Assembly (NCBI GenBank): GCA_035459025.1
Contig: DATHYT010000094.1
Coordinates: 107,457 to 171,456 of the forward strand
DNA: 64,000 bases
Source of the DNA: JAABQT01 sp035459025
GTDB taxonomy: Bacteria; Pseudomonadota; Gammaproteobacteria; Burkholderiales; SG8-39
Direction: 5' to 3'
Part shown: positions 27,110 through 36,557 of the stretch, piece by piece
Position numbering within the stretch: position 1 is the stretch's first letter
Layout of the letters: the number at the start of each line of letters is the position of its first letter
The notes under the pieces: generated by a model
Database searches by the model: none
What the model was told of the DNA's origin: nothing
Seen by the model: only the letters and a program-made list of their open reading frames with translations
Position numbers and translations under genes: made by a program

Positions 27110-27165
27110 ACCGCGCGGCGCCCCGGGCGCGACACTGCAGCGTCGATAACCTTAGGAGAGCCCCG

Positions 27166-27372
27166 ATGAAAGTGAACGTTGGCAGCGTGGAACGGATCCT
27201 GCGCGTGGTGGTGGGCGTCGCCCTGCTCGCCCTGCTCTTCGTGTTCGAAGGCAGCGCGCGCTGGCTCGGGCTCATCGGCCTCGTGCCGCTCGCCACCGGC
27301 CTGTTCGGCGTGTGCCCGGCGTATACGCTGTTTGGCCTGAGCACCTGCCCGGTGGAGTCGAAGCGCGCCTGA
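27166..27372 (+). CDS. DUF2892 membrane protein, second copy
   Basis: A 68-residue two-helix membrane protein (VERILRVVVGVALLALLFVF and WLGLIGLVPLATGLFG) ending in CPAYTLFGLSTCPVESKRA. It is a clear paralogue of the divergent gene at 26807-27013 but keeps two extra C-terminal cysteines. ATG 27166 follows TAGGAGAG. It lies 27 bp upstream of the Crp/Fnr regulator on the same strand, though that gene has its own -10. A role in sulfur or thiol transfer is possible from the YgaP relationship only. Confidence 0.83.
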   Translation: MKVNVGSVERILRVVVGVALLALLFVFEGSARWLGLIGLVPLATGLFGVCPAYTLFGLSTCPVESKRA

Positions 27373-27386
27373 GCTGCGCACTAGGC

Positions 27387-27392
27387 TAGACT
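27387..27392 (+). promoter_or_regulatory. -10 hexamer of the Crp/Fnr regulator gene
   Basis: TAGACT, then 7 bp and GTG 27400. The transcript is predicted to start at or next to the start codon. The hexamer overlaps the first two bases of a perfect inverted repeat. Confidence 0.6.
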
Positions 27393-27418
27393 CGGCCGGG
27401 TGACCGCACCCGGCCGAG
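27391..27418. repeat. perfect 12-bp inverted repeat over the regulator start codon
   Basis: Left arm CTCGGCCGGGTG (27391-27402), 4-bp loop, right arm CACCCGGCCGAG (27407-27418). The GTG start codon is the end of the left arm. It could be an autoregulatory operator or, in a longer transcript, a hairpin hiding the start codon. Confidence 0.8.
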
Positions 27419-28074
27419 ACATTTTGCAGGCGCTCGTCGAGCGCTTTTCGGCGCTCGCGGGCCTCGCGCCCGCGCGGCTCGAGCGCCTGCTCGCCGAAGC
27501 GCAGCTCCTCCGCGTCCCGGCGGGCACGATCCTGTTCGACGCCGACCAGCCCTGCCGCGGCTTCCCGCTCGTTCTGGAGGGCGCGGTGCGCGTGCAGATG
27601 AACGCGCCGAGCGGCCGCGAGATCATGCTGTATCGCGTCGGACCGGGCGAGGGCTGCATCCTGTCCGGCGGGTGCCTCCTCGGCCATTCGGACTACGCCG
27701 CGCGCGGCATCGTCGAGGAGGACGTGACGCTGCTCAACCTGCCGCCGGCGGCGTTCAACGCGCTGCTGCTCGAGCACGAGCCGTTCCGGCGCTTCGTCTT
27801 CGGCATGTACGGCGAGCGCCTCGCCGAAGTGATGCAGCTCGTCGAGGAGGTCGCGTTCCGCCGCCTCGACGAGCGCCTGGCACAGCTGCTGATCCACCGC
27901 GGCCCGGTGATCGAAGCCACGCACCAGAAGCTCGCCGACGAGCTCGGCAGCGTGCGCGAGATCGTGAGCCGGCTGCTGAGGAGCTTCGAGCAGCGCGGCT
28001 GGGTGAAGCTCGAGCGCGAGCGCATCACGCTCACCGACCCGAAGTCGCTCGCCGCGCTGGGCGCGCCCGCTTAG
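27400..28074 (+). CDS. Crp/Fnr-family transcriptional regulator
   Basis: A 224-residue regulator with an N-terminal cyclic-nucleotide-binding-type beta-roll (about 15-125), a long dimerisation helix and a C-terminal winged helix. The recognition helix GSVREIVSRLLRSFEQ carries Glu187, Ser190 and Arg191, the E--SR pattern by which FNR-type proteins read TTGA half-sites. The cysteines (52, 86, 92) do not follow the FNR N-terminal iron-sulfur pattern. The EGCILSGGCLLG segment is typical of an uncharacterised Crp/Fnr subgroup. It is therefore a candidate, DNR-like reader of the boxes in this window. It ends at a stop overlapping the convergent RNase stop. The GTG start lies in a perfect inverted repeat. 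Confidence 0.88.
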   Translation: MTAPGRDILQALVERFSALAGLAPARLERLLAEAQLLRVPAGTILFDADQPCRGFPLVLEGAVRVQMNAPSGREIMLYRVGPGEGCILSGGCLLGHSDYAARGIVEEDVTLLNLPPAAFNALLLEHEPFRRFVFGMYGERLAEVMQLVEEVAFRRLDERLAQLLIHRGPVIEATHQKLADELGSVREIVSRLLRSFEQRGWVKLERERITLTDPKSLAALGAPA

Positions 28075-29378
28075 GCGAGGTCGACGGTCTGCCCCTGCTC
28101 GGGCACCTCGGCGCGCCAGCCGAGCTCCGCGCGGATGCCGTCGCGCAAGGCGTGCGCGGAGAGCGGCTCGCCGTGCACCACGAAGCACTGCCGCGGCGCG
28201 CGGCGGAATTTCCCCATCCAGTCGAGCAGCGCGTCGCGGTCGGCATGCGCCGACAGGCCGTTGATGGTGAACACCTTGGCGCGCACCGGCACGTCCTCGC
28301 CATGGATGCGCACGCGCCTGGCGCCGTCGACGAGGCGCCGGCCGAGCGTGCCCGCGGCCTGGAAGCCCACGAACACCACCGCACATTCCTTGCGCGGCAG
28401 GTTGTGGCGCAGGTGGTGCTTGATGCGCCCGCCTTCGCACATGCCGCTCGCCGAGATGATCACCGCGCCCGAGCGGATGGCGTTGATCTTCATCGAGTCC
28501 TCGGTGCTCTCGGTGAATCGCACCCGGTCCAGCGCGGGCAGCGCGGCGTGGCGCAGCGTGATGCGGGTTGCCGCGCTCGCCATCGGCGAGTCGACGAAGG
28601 CGTTCAGCTTCGGCAGGCGCCCCGCGCGCTGCAGGTCGCCCATGATGGAAAGCAGGTCCTGCGTACGCCCGACCGCGAACGACGGGATCACCACGTTGCC
28701 CTTTTTCGAGGCGAGCGTGTCGTTCAGCGCGAAGGCGAATTCGTCCAGGGTCTGCGCCAGGTTCTTGTGATTGCGGTTGCCGTAGGTCGATTCGACCAGC
28801 AGCACGTCGGCTTCGCGGATCGGCGTCGGATCCTCGACCACCGGGCGCCCGGGCTGGCCGAGGTCGCCGGAGAAGACCAGCTTCTTGCGGCCGAGCCAGA
28901 TCTCGAGGATCGCCGAGCCGAGGATGTGGCCGGCGTCGCGAAAGCGGCAGCGCACCGCGGCATAGGGCCGCAAGTCCTCGTCGTAGTCCACCGCCTGCAG
29001 GCGCTTCAGGCTCTGCTGCGCCTGCTGCACGGTATAGAGCGGCTCAGCGCCCTCGCGCTCGGCCTCCTTTTCCTGCAAGTGCGCGCTGTCGGGCAGCATG
29101 ACGCCGAGCAGCTCGCAGGTCGCGCGCGTGGCATAGACCGGGCCGCCGAAACCCTGCGCAACGAGCCGCGGCACCAGGCCCGAATGGTCGATGTGCGCGT
29201 GCGACAGCAGCACGAAGGCGATGTCGCGCGGCGCGAATGCGAAGCGGCGGTTCAGCGCGCGCACCTGGCGCCCGCCCTGGCGCATGCCGCAGTCGATGAG
29301 GAACTTCGCCTCGCCGGTGTCGACCAGGTAGCACGAGCCGGTGACCTCGCCGGCGGCGCCAAGAAAGCTGAGCTGCAT
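28071..29378 (-). CDS. beta-CASP metallo-beta-lactamase-fold ribonuclease
   Basis: A 435-residue MBL-fold protein of the beta-CASP group with an RNA-specificity (RMMBL) C-terminus. The first zinc motif is SHAHIDHSGLVP, with further motifs DAGHILGSA and SGDLGQPGRP. The C-terminal INGLSAHADRDALLDWM and FVVHGEP complete the metal site. Relatives act as RNA endo/exonucleases, such as the CPSF73-like bacterial enzymes. ATG 29378 is preferred because the protein then begins MQLSFLGAAGEVTGSCYL, the usual family start. It is divergent from glgP. Confidence 0.88.
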   Translation of the reverse strand: MQLSFLGAAGEVTGSCYLVDTGEAKFLIDCGMRQGGRQVRALNRRFAFAPRDIAFVLLSHAHIDHSGLVPRLVAQGFGGPVYATRATCELLGVMLPDSAHLQEKEAEREGAEPLYTVQQAQQSLKRLQAVDYDEDLRPYAAVRCRFRDAGHILGSAILEIWLGRKKLVFSGDLGQPGRPVVEDPTPIREADVLLVESTYGNRNHKNLAQTLDEFAFALNDTLASKKGNVVIPSFAVGRTQDLLSIMGDLQRAGRLPKLNAFVDSPMASAATRITLRHAALPALDRVRFTESTEDSMKINAIRSGAVIISASGMCEGGRIKHHLRHNLPRKECAVVFVGFQAAGTLGRRLVDGARRVRIHGEDVPVRAKVFTINGLSAHADRDALLDWMGKFRRAPRQCFVVHGEPLSAHALRDGIRAELGWRAEVPEQGQTVDLA

Positions 29379-29423
29379 CGCCCGCAGCTTACTGCAGCGC
29401 CCGGCGCAGCGCGCCAGTTGCGC

Positions 29424-29429
29424 TAGACT
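29424..29429 (+). promoter_or_regulatory. -10 hexamer upstream of glycogen phosphorylase
   Basis: TAGACT 25 bp before the proposed GTG start at 29455, giving a leader of about 20 nt. The same hexamer sequence precedes the genes at 27400 and 47834. No clear -35 or activator box was found. Confidence 0.45.
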
Positions 29430-29454
29430 GCGCCCGAAGACCACACTGCACTCC

Positions 29455-31992
29455 GTGCGCGGAACCCCCTACCGACTCGACGTCCGTCCGCGCCTTCCCG
29501 AGCGCATCGGCCGTCTTGCTGAGCTGGCCGGCAACCTCTGGTACAGCTGGCACCGCGCCACGCGCAGCCTGTTCGCCCAGCTCGACCCGGGCCTGTGGAC
29601 CGAGATCAACCACGGCCCCAAGGCGTTCCTGCTCAACATCGATCAGCAGCGGCTCGACGACGCGGCGCGCGATCCGGCGTTCCTCGCCGCTTACGACGCC
29701 ACGCTCGCCGCCTACGACGCCTATCACGCGCAATCGGCGACCGACGGCCGCTTCGCGCCCGGCGAGCTGGTGGCGTACTTCTGCGCCGAGTTCGGGCTGC
29801 ACGAGAGCATGCCGATCTACTCGGGCGGCCTGGGCATTCTCGCCGGCGACCACTGCAAGACGGCGAGCGACCTGCGCCTGCCGTTCGTCGGCGTCGGGCT
29901 GCTGTACCGACAGGGCTACTTCGAGCAGGCGCTCGACAGCGACGGCCGCCAGCAGGCGCGCTACGTCGACAACGATTTCGAGCTGCTGCCGGTGGAGCCG
30001 GCGGTCCGCGCCGACGGCGGGGAAGTGCGCGTGCAGGTGGAGCTGCCGGGCGGCCCGCTGCACATCAAGGTGTGGCGCGCGCGCATCGGGCACGTGTCGC
30101 TGTACCTGCTCGACACGGACCTCGAGGAAAACCGCGAAGCCAATCGCGACATCGTGCACCGGCTCTACGAGGGCAGCCGCGGCGTGCGGCTGGAGCAGGA
30201 GATCGTGCTCGGGGTGGGCGGCGCGCGCGCGCTCGCGGCGCTCGGCATCGAGCCGACCTGCTGGCACATGAACGAGGGGCACCCGGCGTTCCTGTCGCTC
30301 GAACGACTGCGCCGCCTGGTCGCCGAGGGCGTGCCGTTCGCGGCGGCGCTCGACGCCGTGGCGGCGAACTCGGTGTTCACCACCCACACCGCGGTGCCTG
30401 CCGGCCACGACGCCTTCCCCGTCGACGTGGTGCGTGAATACGCGCACAGCGTGTTGCCCGAGCTGCGGCCGCACCTGGACGAGGTGCTGGAGCTCGGCCG
30501 CTCCTCGGGCAACGGCAACTTCAACATGACGGCGCTTGCGGTGCGCGCCACGCGCGCACGTAACTGCGTCTCGCGCATCCACACCGGGGTCTCGCAGCGC
30601 ATGCTCGCCGCGCTGTGGCCGGAGATCGAGCCCGAGGAGAACCCGCTGGTATCGATCACCAACGGCGTGCACCTGCCGACCTACCTGTCGGACGCCTGGC
30701 ACGAGCTGTTCGACCGCTGCCTGGGCGCGGACTGGCCGGCGCGCATGTACCAGCCCGAATGCTGGAACGCCGTGCGCGCCATTCCGGACGCGGAGTTCTG
30801 GAACGTGCACCAGCTGCTCAAGGCGCAGATGCTGCACATCGTGCGGTTTCGCGTGGCGCGCCAGCACGCCCGCAACCAGGGCTCGGAAGCGCACCTCGAA
30901 CGCATGCTGCGCCTGGCCGACCCCGCGCGGCCGGACGTGCTCACCATCGGCTTCGGGCGGCGCTTCGCCACCTACAAGCGCGCCACGCTCCTGTTCCAGG
31001 ACCTCGACTGGCTGCGCCAGATCATCTGCGTTCACGGGCGCTCGGTGGTATTCCTGTTCGCGGGCAAGGCGCATCCGGCGGACGAGCCGGGCCAGGCACT
31101 GATGCGCCGCATTGTCGAGGTGTCGCGCCTGCCCGAGTTCGAGTCGCGCATCCTCCTGGTCGAGGGCTACGACCTGCGCCTCGCGCGCCGCCTGGTGGCG
31201 GGCGTCGACGTCTGGCTCAACAACCCGCTGTACCCGCTGGAAGCCTGCGGCACCTCGGGCATGAAGGCGGCGATGAACGGCGTGCTCAACCTGTCGGTGA
31301 CCGACGGCTGGTGGCGCGAGGGCTACGACGGGCGTAACGGCTGGGCGATCAAGCCCGCCTCGCCCGCGCTCGACGCCACGCGCCGCGACGCCGAAGAGGC
31401 ACGCACGCTCTACGAGCTGCTGCAAGACCAGGTGGTGCCGCTGTATTACGCGCGCAACGACGCCGGTTTCTCGCCCGGCTGGGTGGCGCTGGCGAAGGAA
31501 TCGATGGCCACCGTGGCGCCTCGCTTCAACTCCATGCGCATGCTCGAGGAGTACGTCGGACAGCTCTACCTCCCGGCCGCCGCGCGCGGGCAGCGGCTCG
31601 CCGCCGGCGGCCATGCCGCGGCGCGCGAGCTCGCCGAGTGGCGCGCGAAAGTGCGCGCCGCGTGGCCGGGCGTCGTACTGCGCCGCGCCGGCGAACCCCC
31701 GATGCGCGCCGCACATGGCGAGGGCGTGAGAATCGCAGTCGCGGTGCGGCTGAACGGCCTGGCGCCCGGGGACCTGGCGCTGGAGCTGGTGCTGCAGCGC
31801 CCAGCCGCGCAGTCGCCGGCGGCGCATTACCGCTTTGCCCCGCACGGCCCGCTCGCCGAGAGCGGCGAGCACTTGTACGAGCTCGAGTTCGCGCCCGAGC
31901 ACAACGGGCGGCTCGAGTACCGGCTGCGCGCCTACCCCAGCCACGAGCTGCTCGCGCACCCGTTCGAAACCGGGCTGATGATCTGGCTGTAG
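29455..31992 (+). CDS. glgP: alpha-glucan (glycogen) phosphorylase
   Basis: An 845-residue GT35 enzyme releasing glucose 1-phosphate from glycogen or maltodextrin. The pyridoxal-phosphate lysine is Lys604 in GTSGMKAAMNG, and the active-site region NEGHPAFLSLERL and GFGRRFATYKRA are intact. The N-terminus VRGTPYRLDVRPRLPERIGRLAELA is the short bacterial form (the DUF3417-type alpha-glucan phosphorylase subgroup). GTG 29455 is chosen on homology. No good Shine-Dalgarno is seen, and the frame is open back to 29341. The region after about residue 745 is an extra C-terminal beta-sandwich-like extension. It precedes glgA. Confidence 0.88.
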   Translation: MRGTPYRLDVRPRLPERIGRLAELAGNLWYSWHRATRSLFAQLDPGLWTEINHGPKAFLLNIDQQRLDDAARDPAFLAAYDATLAAYDAYHAQSATDGRFAPGELVAYFCAEFGLHESMPIYSGGLGILAGDHCKTASDLRLPFVGVGLLYRQGYFEQALDSDGRQQARYVDNDFELLPVEPAVRADGGEVRVQVELPGGPLHIKVWRARIGHVSLYLLDTDLEENREANRDIVHRLYEGSRGVRLEQEIVLGVGGARALAALGIEPTCWHMNEGHPAFLSLERLRRLVAEGVPFAAALDAVAANSVFTTHTAVPAGHDAFPVDVVREYAHSVLPELRPHLDEVLELGRSSGNGNFNMTALAVRATRARNCVSRIHTGVSQRMLAALWPEIEPEENPLVSITNGVHLPTYLSDAWHELFDRCLGADWPARMYQPECWNAVRAIPDAEFWNVHQLLKAQMLHIVRFRVARQHARNQGSEAHLERMLRLADPARPDVLTIGFGRRFATYKRATLLFQDLDWLRQIICVHGRSVVFLFAGKAHPADEPGQALMRRIVEVSRLPEFESRILLVEGYDLRLARRLVAGVDVWLNNPLYPLEACGTSGMKAAMNGVLNLSVTDGWWREGYDGRNGWAIKPASPALDATRRDAEEARTLYELLQDQVVPLYYARNDAGFSPGWVALAKESMATVAPRFNSMRMLEEYVGQLYLPAAARGQRLAAGGHAAARELAEWRAKVRAAWPGVVLRRAGEPPMRAAHGEGVRIAVAVRLNGLAPGDLALELVLQRPAAQSPAAHYRFAPHGPLAESGEHLYELEFAPEHNGRLEYRLRAYPSHELLAHPFETGLMIWL

Positions 31993-32034
31993 CGGCGCGT
32001 CGCTCATCCGCCGCTTCGCACGCCCGGCTCGGGG

Positions 32035-32048
32035 TTGATCTAGCGCAA
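32035..32048. promoter_or_regulatory. FNR/DNR-like box 10
   Basis: TTGATCTAGCGCAA has a perfect left half-site and a degenerate right half. TGCAAT (32071-32076) starts 29.5 bp from the centre on the plus strand, so glycogen synthase may be induced with the other targets. Confidence 0.5.
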
Positions 32049-32122
32049 TCGGCGCGCACGCGTGCGGTGCTGCAATGAGCCGCCGGGCGCGGATATTGCC
32101 GCGCCCGCCTCTGAGGAAAGTC

Positions 32123-33616
32123 GTGTCGCGTGCGCTGAGCATGCCGGTCGGACCTGCGCCACGAGTGCTGCTCGTGACCCCCGAGGTCTTTCCGCTCGCC
32201 AAGACCGGCGGACTGGCCGACGTGTGCGCCGCGCTGCCGCGCGCGCTCGCGCGCCGGGGCGCCGACGTGCGCTTCCTGGTGCCCGCTTACACGCGGGCGC
32301 TCGATCGCGTGCACGCGCCCCGCGTGGCCGCTCGGCTCGGCCCGCTGCTCGGCGTGGCGTCGGCGCAGCTGATCCAGGGCGCGATGCCCGGTTCAGGGCT
32401 GCCGGTGTGGCTGCTCGATTGTCCGGAGCTCTACCGGCGCCCGGGCACGCTCTACCAGGACCCGGACGGCAAAGACTGGCCGGACAACTGGCAGCGTTTC
32501 GGGTTGCTCGCGCACGCCGCGGCGCGCATCGCGCTCGGCGAGGCGCAGCTCGACTGGCAGCCCGAGGTGGTGCATTGCCACGACTGGCACACCGGACTCG
32601 CGCCCTATCTCATCGGCCGCGCTGCCGCGCCGCGGCCGCGCACCTTGTTCACGGTGCACAACGCCGCGTTTCAGGGCAACTTCCCCGCCGAGCACGCGCC
32701 GCACCTCGGGTTGCCCCCTGAGGTGCTCTCGCCCGAGGCGATGGAATTCTGGGGTCAGCTGTCGTTCCTCAAGGCGGGCGTGCGCTATGCGGACCGCGTC
32801 AACACCGTCAGCCCCACTTATGCGCGCGAGCTATTCACGGCCGAGTTCGGCTACGGCCTGGAAGGGCTGTTCCGGCACCGCGGCAGCGACTTCACCGGCA
32901 TCTTGAACGGCATCGACACCGAGCTCTGGGATCCAGCCGCGGACGACGGCATCGCTGCGCGCTTCTCTGCCGATGCGCCGCAGGGAAAGGCCGACTGCAA
33001 GACTGCGCTGCAGGCAGCGCTGCACCTCGCACGGGATCCGCAGGCGCCGCTCGTCGCCTTTGCCAGCCGCATCACGTGGCAGAAGATGGCCGACGTGACG
33101 CTGGAGCGGCTGCCGGCGCTGCTCGCCGCGAACTCGCGCCTGCAGTTCGCGCTGCTTGGCACGGGCGAGCGCGCACTGGAGCGCGGCTTCCTGGCCCTGG
33201 CGCCGCACTACCCCGGCCGCGTCTCCGTGCGCATCGCCTACACCGAGGACGAGGAGCGTCGGCTGCAGGCGGGCGCCGACGTGCTGCTGCACGGCTCGCG
33301 CTACGAACCTTGCGGCCTCGCGCACAAGATCGCCATGCGCTACGGGGCGCTGCCGGTGGTGCGCCGCACCGGCGGCCTGGCCGATACGGTGCGCGAGGGC
33401 GTCAACGGCTTCATGTTCGAGTCGACCGCGGGCGAGGACCTGCAGGCCGCCGTGGCACGCTGCCTCGCCACGTACGCGCAGCGGCCCGACGCATGGCGCG
33501 CGATGCGCGACCACGCCATGTGCGGCGATTACAGCTGGGAGCAGCCAGCCCTCGAGTACCTCGCCCTGTACCGCGCGGCGCCGGTTATTGCGTCAGCCGG
33601 TAGTACGAGCGGTTGA
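32123..33616 (+). CDS. glgA: glycogen synthase (ADP-glucose type)
   Basis: A 497-residue GT5 glycogen synthase. The ADP-glucose-binding KTGGLADV motif starts at Lys27. HCHDWHTGLAPYL, NGIDTELWDPA and the C-terminal GSRYEPCGLAHKIAMRYG (catalytic Glu region) and RRTGGLADTV are present. GTG 32123 is chosen because GAGGAAAG lies just upstream. An in-frame ATG at 32075 overlaps the predicted -10. With glgP upstream it forms a glycogen turnover pair, but glgB, glgC and glgX are not in the window. Its last 32 bp overlap the convergent cytochrome gene. Confidence 0.9.
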   Translation: MSRALSMPVGPAPRVLLVTPEVFPLAKTGGLADVCAALPRALARRGADVRFLVPAYTRALDRVHAPRVAARLGPLLGVASAQLIQGAMPGSGLPVWLLDCPELYRRPGTLYQDPDGKDWPDNWQRFGLLAHAAARIALGEAQLDWQPEVVHCHDWHTGLAPYLIGRAAAPRPRTLFTVHNAAFQGNFPAEHAPHLGLPPEVLSPEAMEFWGQLSFLKAGVRYADRVNTVSPTYARELFTAEFGYGLEGLFRHRGSDFTGILNGIDTELWDPAADDGIAARFSADAPQGKADCKTALQAALHLARDPQAPLVAFASRITWQKMADVTLERLPALLAANSRLQFALLGTGERALERGFLALAPHYPGRVSVRIAYTEDEERRLQAGADVLLHGSRYEPCGLAHKIAMRYGALPVVRRTGGLADTVREGVNGFMFESTAGEDLQAAVARCLATYAQRPDAWRAMRDHAMCGDYSWEQPALEYLALYRAAPVIASAGSTSG

Positions 33617-33860
33617 GGTACTCGGCGACGTCCTCGAGGTCCTCGAGGGTGAACGGCCGGCCGGTCTGGCCGGCGCGCAGCACGACCTGGTCGCGCAGGT
33701 CGGCGAGCGAGCGCACGCGCGACTTCGAGCGCTCGCGCTCGTGCAAGCGCTCGTAGTGGCAGCCGCCGCACTGGGTCTTGTAGACCAGCTCGCCGCGATT
33801 TGGATCCTGCGCCGCCGCCGGCAGGCTGGCGAAGGCAAGGGCAAGGCAAAGGCGCTTCAT
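33585..33860 (-). CDS. small periplasmic monohaem cytochrome c
   Basis: A 91-residue exported protein. It has a signal peptide of about 17 residues (MKRLCLALAFASLPAAA), then the haem site CGGCH (Cys31, Cys34, His35). There is no methionine after the haem motif, so the usual Met sixth ligand is missing. A His or an open site is implied. It is the last gene of the cco accessory set and overlaps the 76-residue membrane protein gene by 4 bp. It may feed electrons to the cbb3 oxidase or act in its assembly. The 3' end overlaps glgA on the other strand. Confidence 0.78.
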   Translation of the reverse strand: MKRLCLALAFASLPAAAQDPNRGELVYKTQCGGCHYERLHERERSKSRVRSLADLRDQVVLRAGQTGRPFTLEDLEDVAEYLNRSYYRLTQ

Positions 33861-34087
33861 CGGTTGATCTCCTTCGGACCGCGCTGCAGGAAGCAGGTCA
33901 GCGCGCTGGACGAGGCGGCGAACGCCCAGCAAAGGAAGAAGCCGATGCTGTACACGCCGAGGCGGCTCAACGTGGTCGGCTCTCCGAACAGGTACAGCTC
34001 CTGCGGGTCGAACACGGTGAAGAAGATTACCTCGCCGATGCCGCCGACGATGAACGACGGCCACAGGATCCAGATCGCGCGCTTCAT
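33857..34087 (-). CDS. small two-helix membrane protein in the cco accessory unit
   Basis: A 76-residue membrane protein with helices at about 5-25 (IWILWPSFIVGGIGEVIFFTVF) and 45-65 (VYSIGFFLCWAFAASSSALTCF). ATG 34087 is chosen over an upstream GTG. It resembles small proteins often found next to fixH/ccoH in betaproteobacterial cbb3 clusters. No function is established to my knowledge. It overlaps the fixH-like gene upstream by 4 bp and the small cytochrome downstream by 4 bp. Confidence 0.75.
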   Translation of the reverse strand: MKRAIWILWPSFIVGGIGEVIFFTVFDPQELYLFGEPTTLSRLGVYSIGFFLCWAFAASSSALTCFLQRGPKEINR

Positions 34088-34527
34088 GGTGCCTCCTTGA
34101 CGATGCGCCACTCGCCCTTCGGGTCCTCGATGTAGGCGCGCCAGCCGCCCTGGGCAAGCGGCGCCATCTCGGCCTCGTACGCGCCGGCCGCCGGCGCGAG
34201 CCTGAGCCGCTGGTCGAAGCCGGCGCGCGTGCGATGGGCGAGGTGCACGAACAAGGCCGGCGGCGCCGCGCCCTCGAGCTGCACGCGGATGCGGCCCGTG
34301 CCCACGTGGATGCTCGCCGTGATGGCGAGCGCGCGCGCGCGCTCCTCCCGCGCGATGACCTTGTTGAGGGCGAGGCCCTGCTTGTAATAGTCCTCGGCGA
34401 CCAGACCGTCGGCGCCCGAGGTGGCGATCCAGATCGTCGCCAGGCCGGCGACCACCGCGGTGGCGGGTGGCGCCACCACGATCCAGGTCCAGGGCTCGCG
34501 ATACCAGGGGCGGGGTCCGGCAGTCAT
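34084..34527 (-). CDS. ccoH: FixH/CcoH-family cbb3 oxidase assembly protein
   Basis: A 147-residue inner-membrane protein with an N-terminal helix (about 15-35) preceded by REPWTWIVVAPP, then a periplasmic beta domain beginning LVAEDYYKQGLALNK, the FixH hallmark. CcoH stabilises the assembling cbb3 complex. It overlaps cytochrome b561 upstream and the small membrane protein downstream by 4 bp each, so the genes from 35159 to 33585 are one unit. Confidence 0.85.
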   Translation of the reverse strand: MTAGPRPWYREPWTWIVVAPPATAVVAGLATIWIATSGADGLVAEDYYKQGLALNKVIAREERARALAITASIHVGTGRIRVQLEGAAPPALFVHLAHRTRAGFDQRLRLAPAAGAYEAEMAPLAQGGWRAYIEDPKGEWRIVKEAP

Positions 34528-35159
34528 GTCTGAGGTCCGTGAGGTCGCTTATACCCGGTGATCATCGCCTTCACCAGGTTCTCGCCATGCAGGAGGCTCG
34601 CGGCGACGGCGCCCGCGATGTGCAGCGCCACGAGCAGCAGGGTGAGGTGGGAAAAGAGCTCGTGCAGCTCCTCCCAGAATTCGTCGCCCTCCGCCTCGCG
34701 GGCCTCATCGTCGTCAGCGTCCCGCCCGCCGTCGCCGTGCGCGTACGCCGGGGCAACCAGCCCGGCCTGGGCCAGCGGGCCATGGCCCTGTGCGCCGTAC
34801 GCTTCCAGCCCGCTCCAGCACGCGGCCGCGAGCGACAGCAGCAGCGCCACCACCATCCAGCCGCCCAGGGGATTGTGGCCAAGGTAATGCAATGGCGCGC
34901 GCCTCAACATCGACCTGGCGTACCGCCAGGTCGCCGCCGGACCGTAGACGAAGTCGACGAAGCGCGCGTGCCGCGTGCCGACAAAGCCCCACACCAGCCG
35001 AAACGCGATGAGCGCGAGGACTGCGTAGCCGGCGATGATGTGCAGCCGGTCGCTCTCCACTTCCCCGCTCAGATAGGCCACGGCGTACGCGAGGACCAGC
35101 GTCCAGTGAAACAGCCGCACGCCGAGATCCCAGACCTTGATCGGCTGCCCGCCGCTCAT
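34524..35159 (-). CDS. cytochrome b561-family protein
   Basis: A 211-residue di-haem cytochrome b of the b561/b-b6 family. The first motif KVWDLGVRLFHWTLVLAY, the histidine in LHIIAGYAVLALIAFRLVWG, and the late LLLVALHIAGAVAASLLHGENLVKAMITG give the expected four helices and His ligands. A charged Asp/Glu-rich loop (about 140-165) between helices 3 and 4 is unusual. Location between ccoG and ccoH suggests a link to cbb3 electron transfer, but the partner is unknown. Confidence 0.85.
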   Translation of the reverse strand: MSGGQPIKVWDLGVRLFHWTLVLAYAVAYLSGEVESDRLHIIAGYAVLALIAFRLVWGFVGTRHARFVDFVYGPAATWRYARSMLRRAPLHYLGHNPLGGWMVVALLLSLAAACWSGLEAYGAQGHGPLAQAGLVAPAYAHGDGGRDADDDEAREAEGDEFWEELHELFSHLTLLLVALHIAGAVAASLLHGENLVKAMITGYKRPHGPQT

Positions 35160-35177
35160 GTGAGTCGCTCCATCCGA

Positions 35178-36553
<1,376 letters not shown>

Positions 36554-36557
<4 letters not shown>

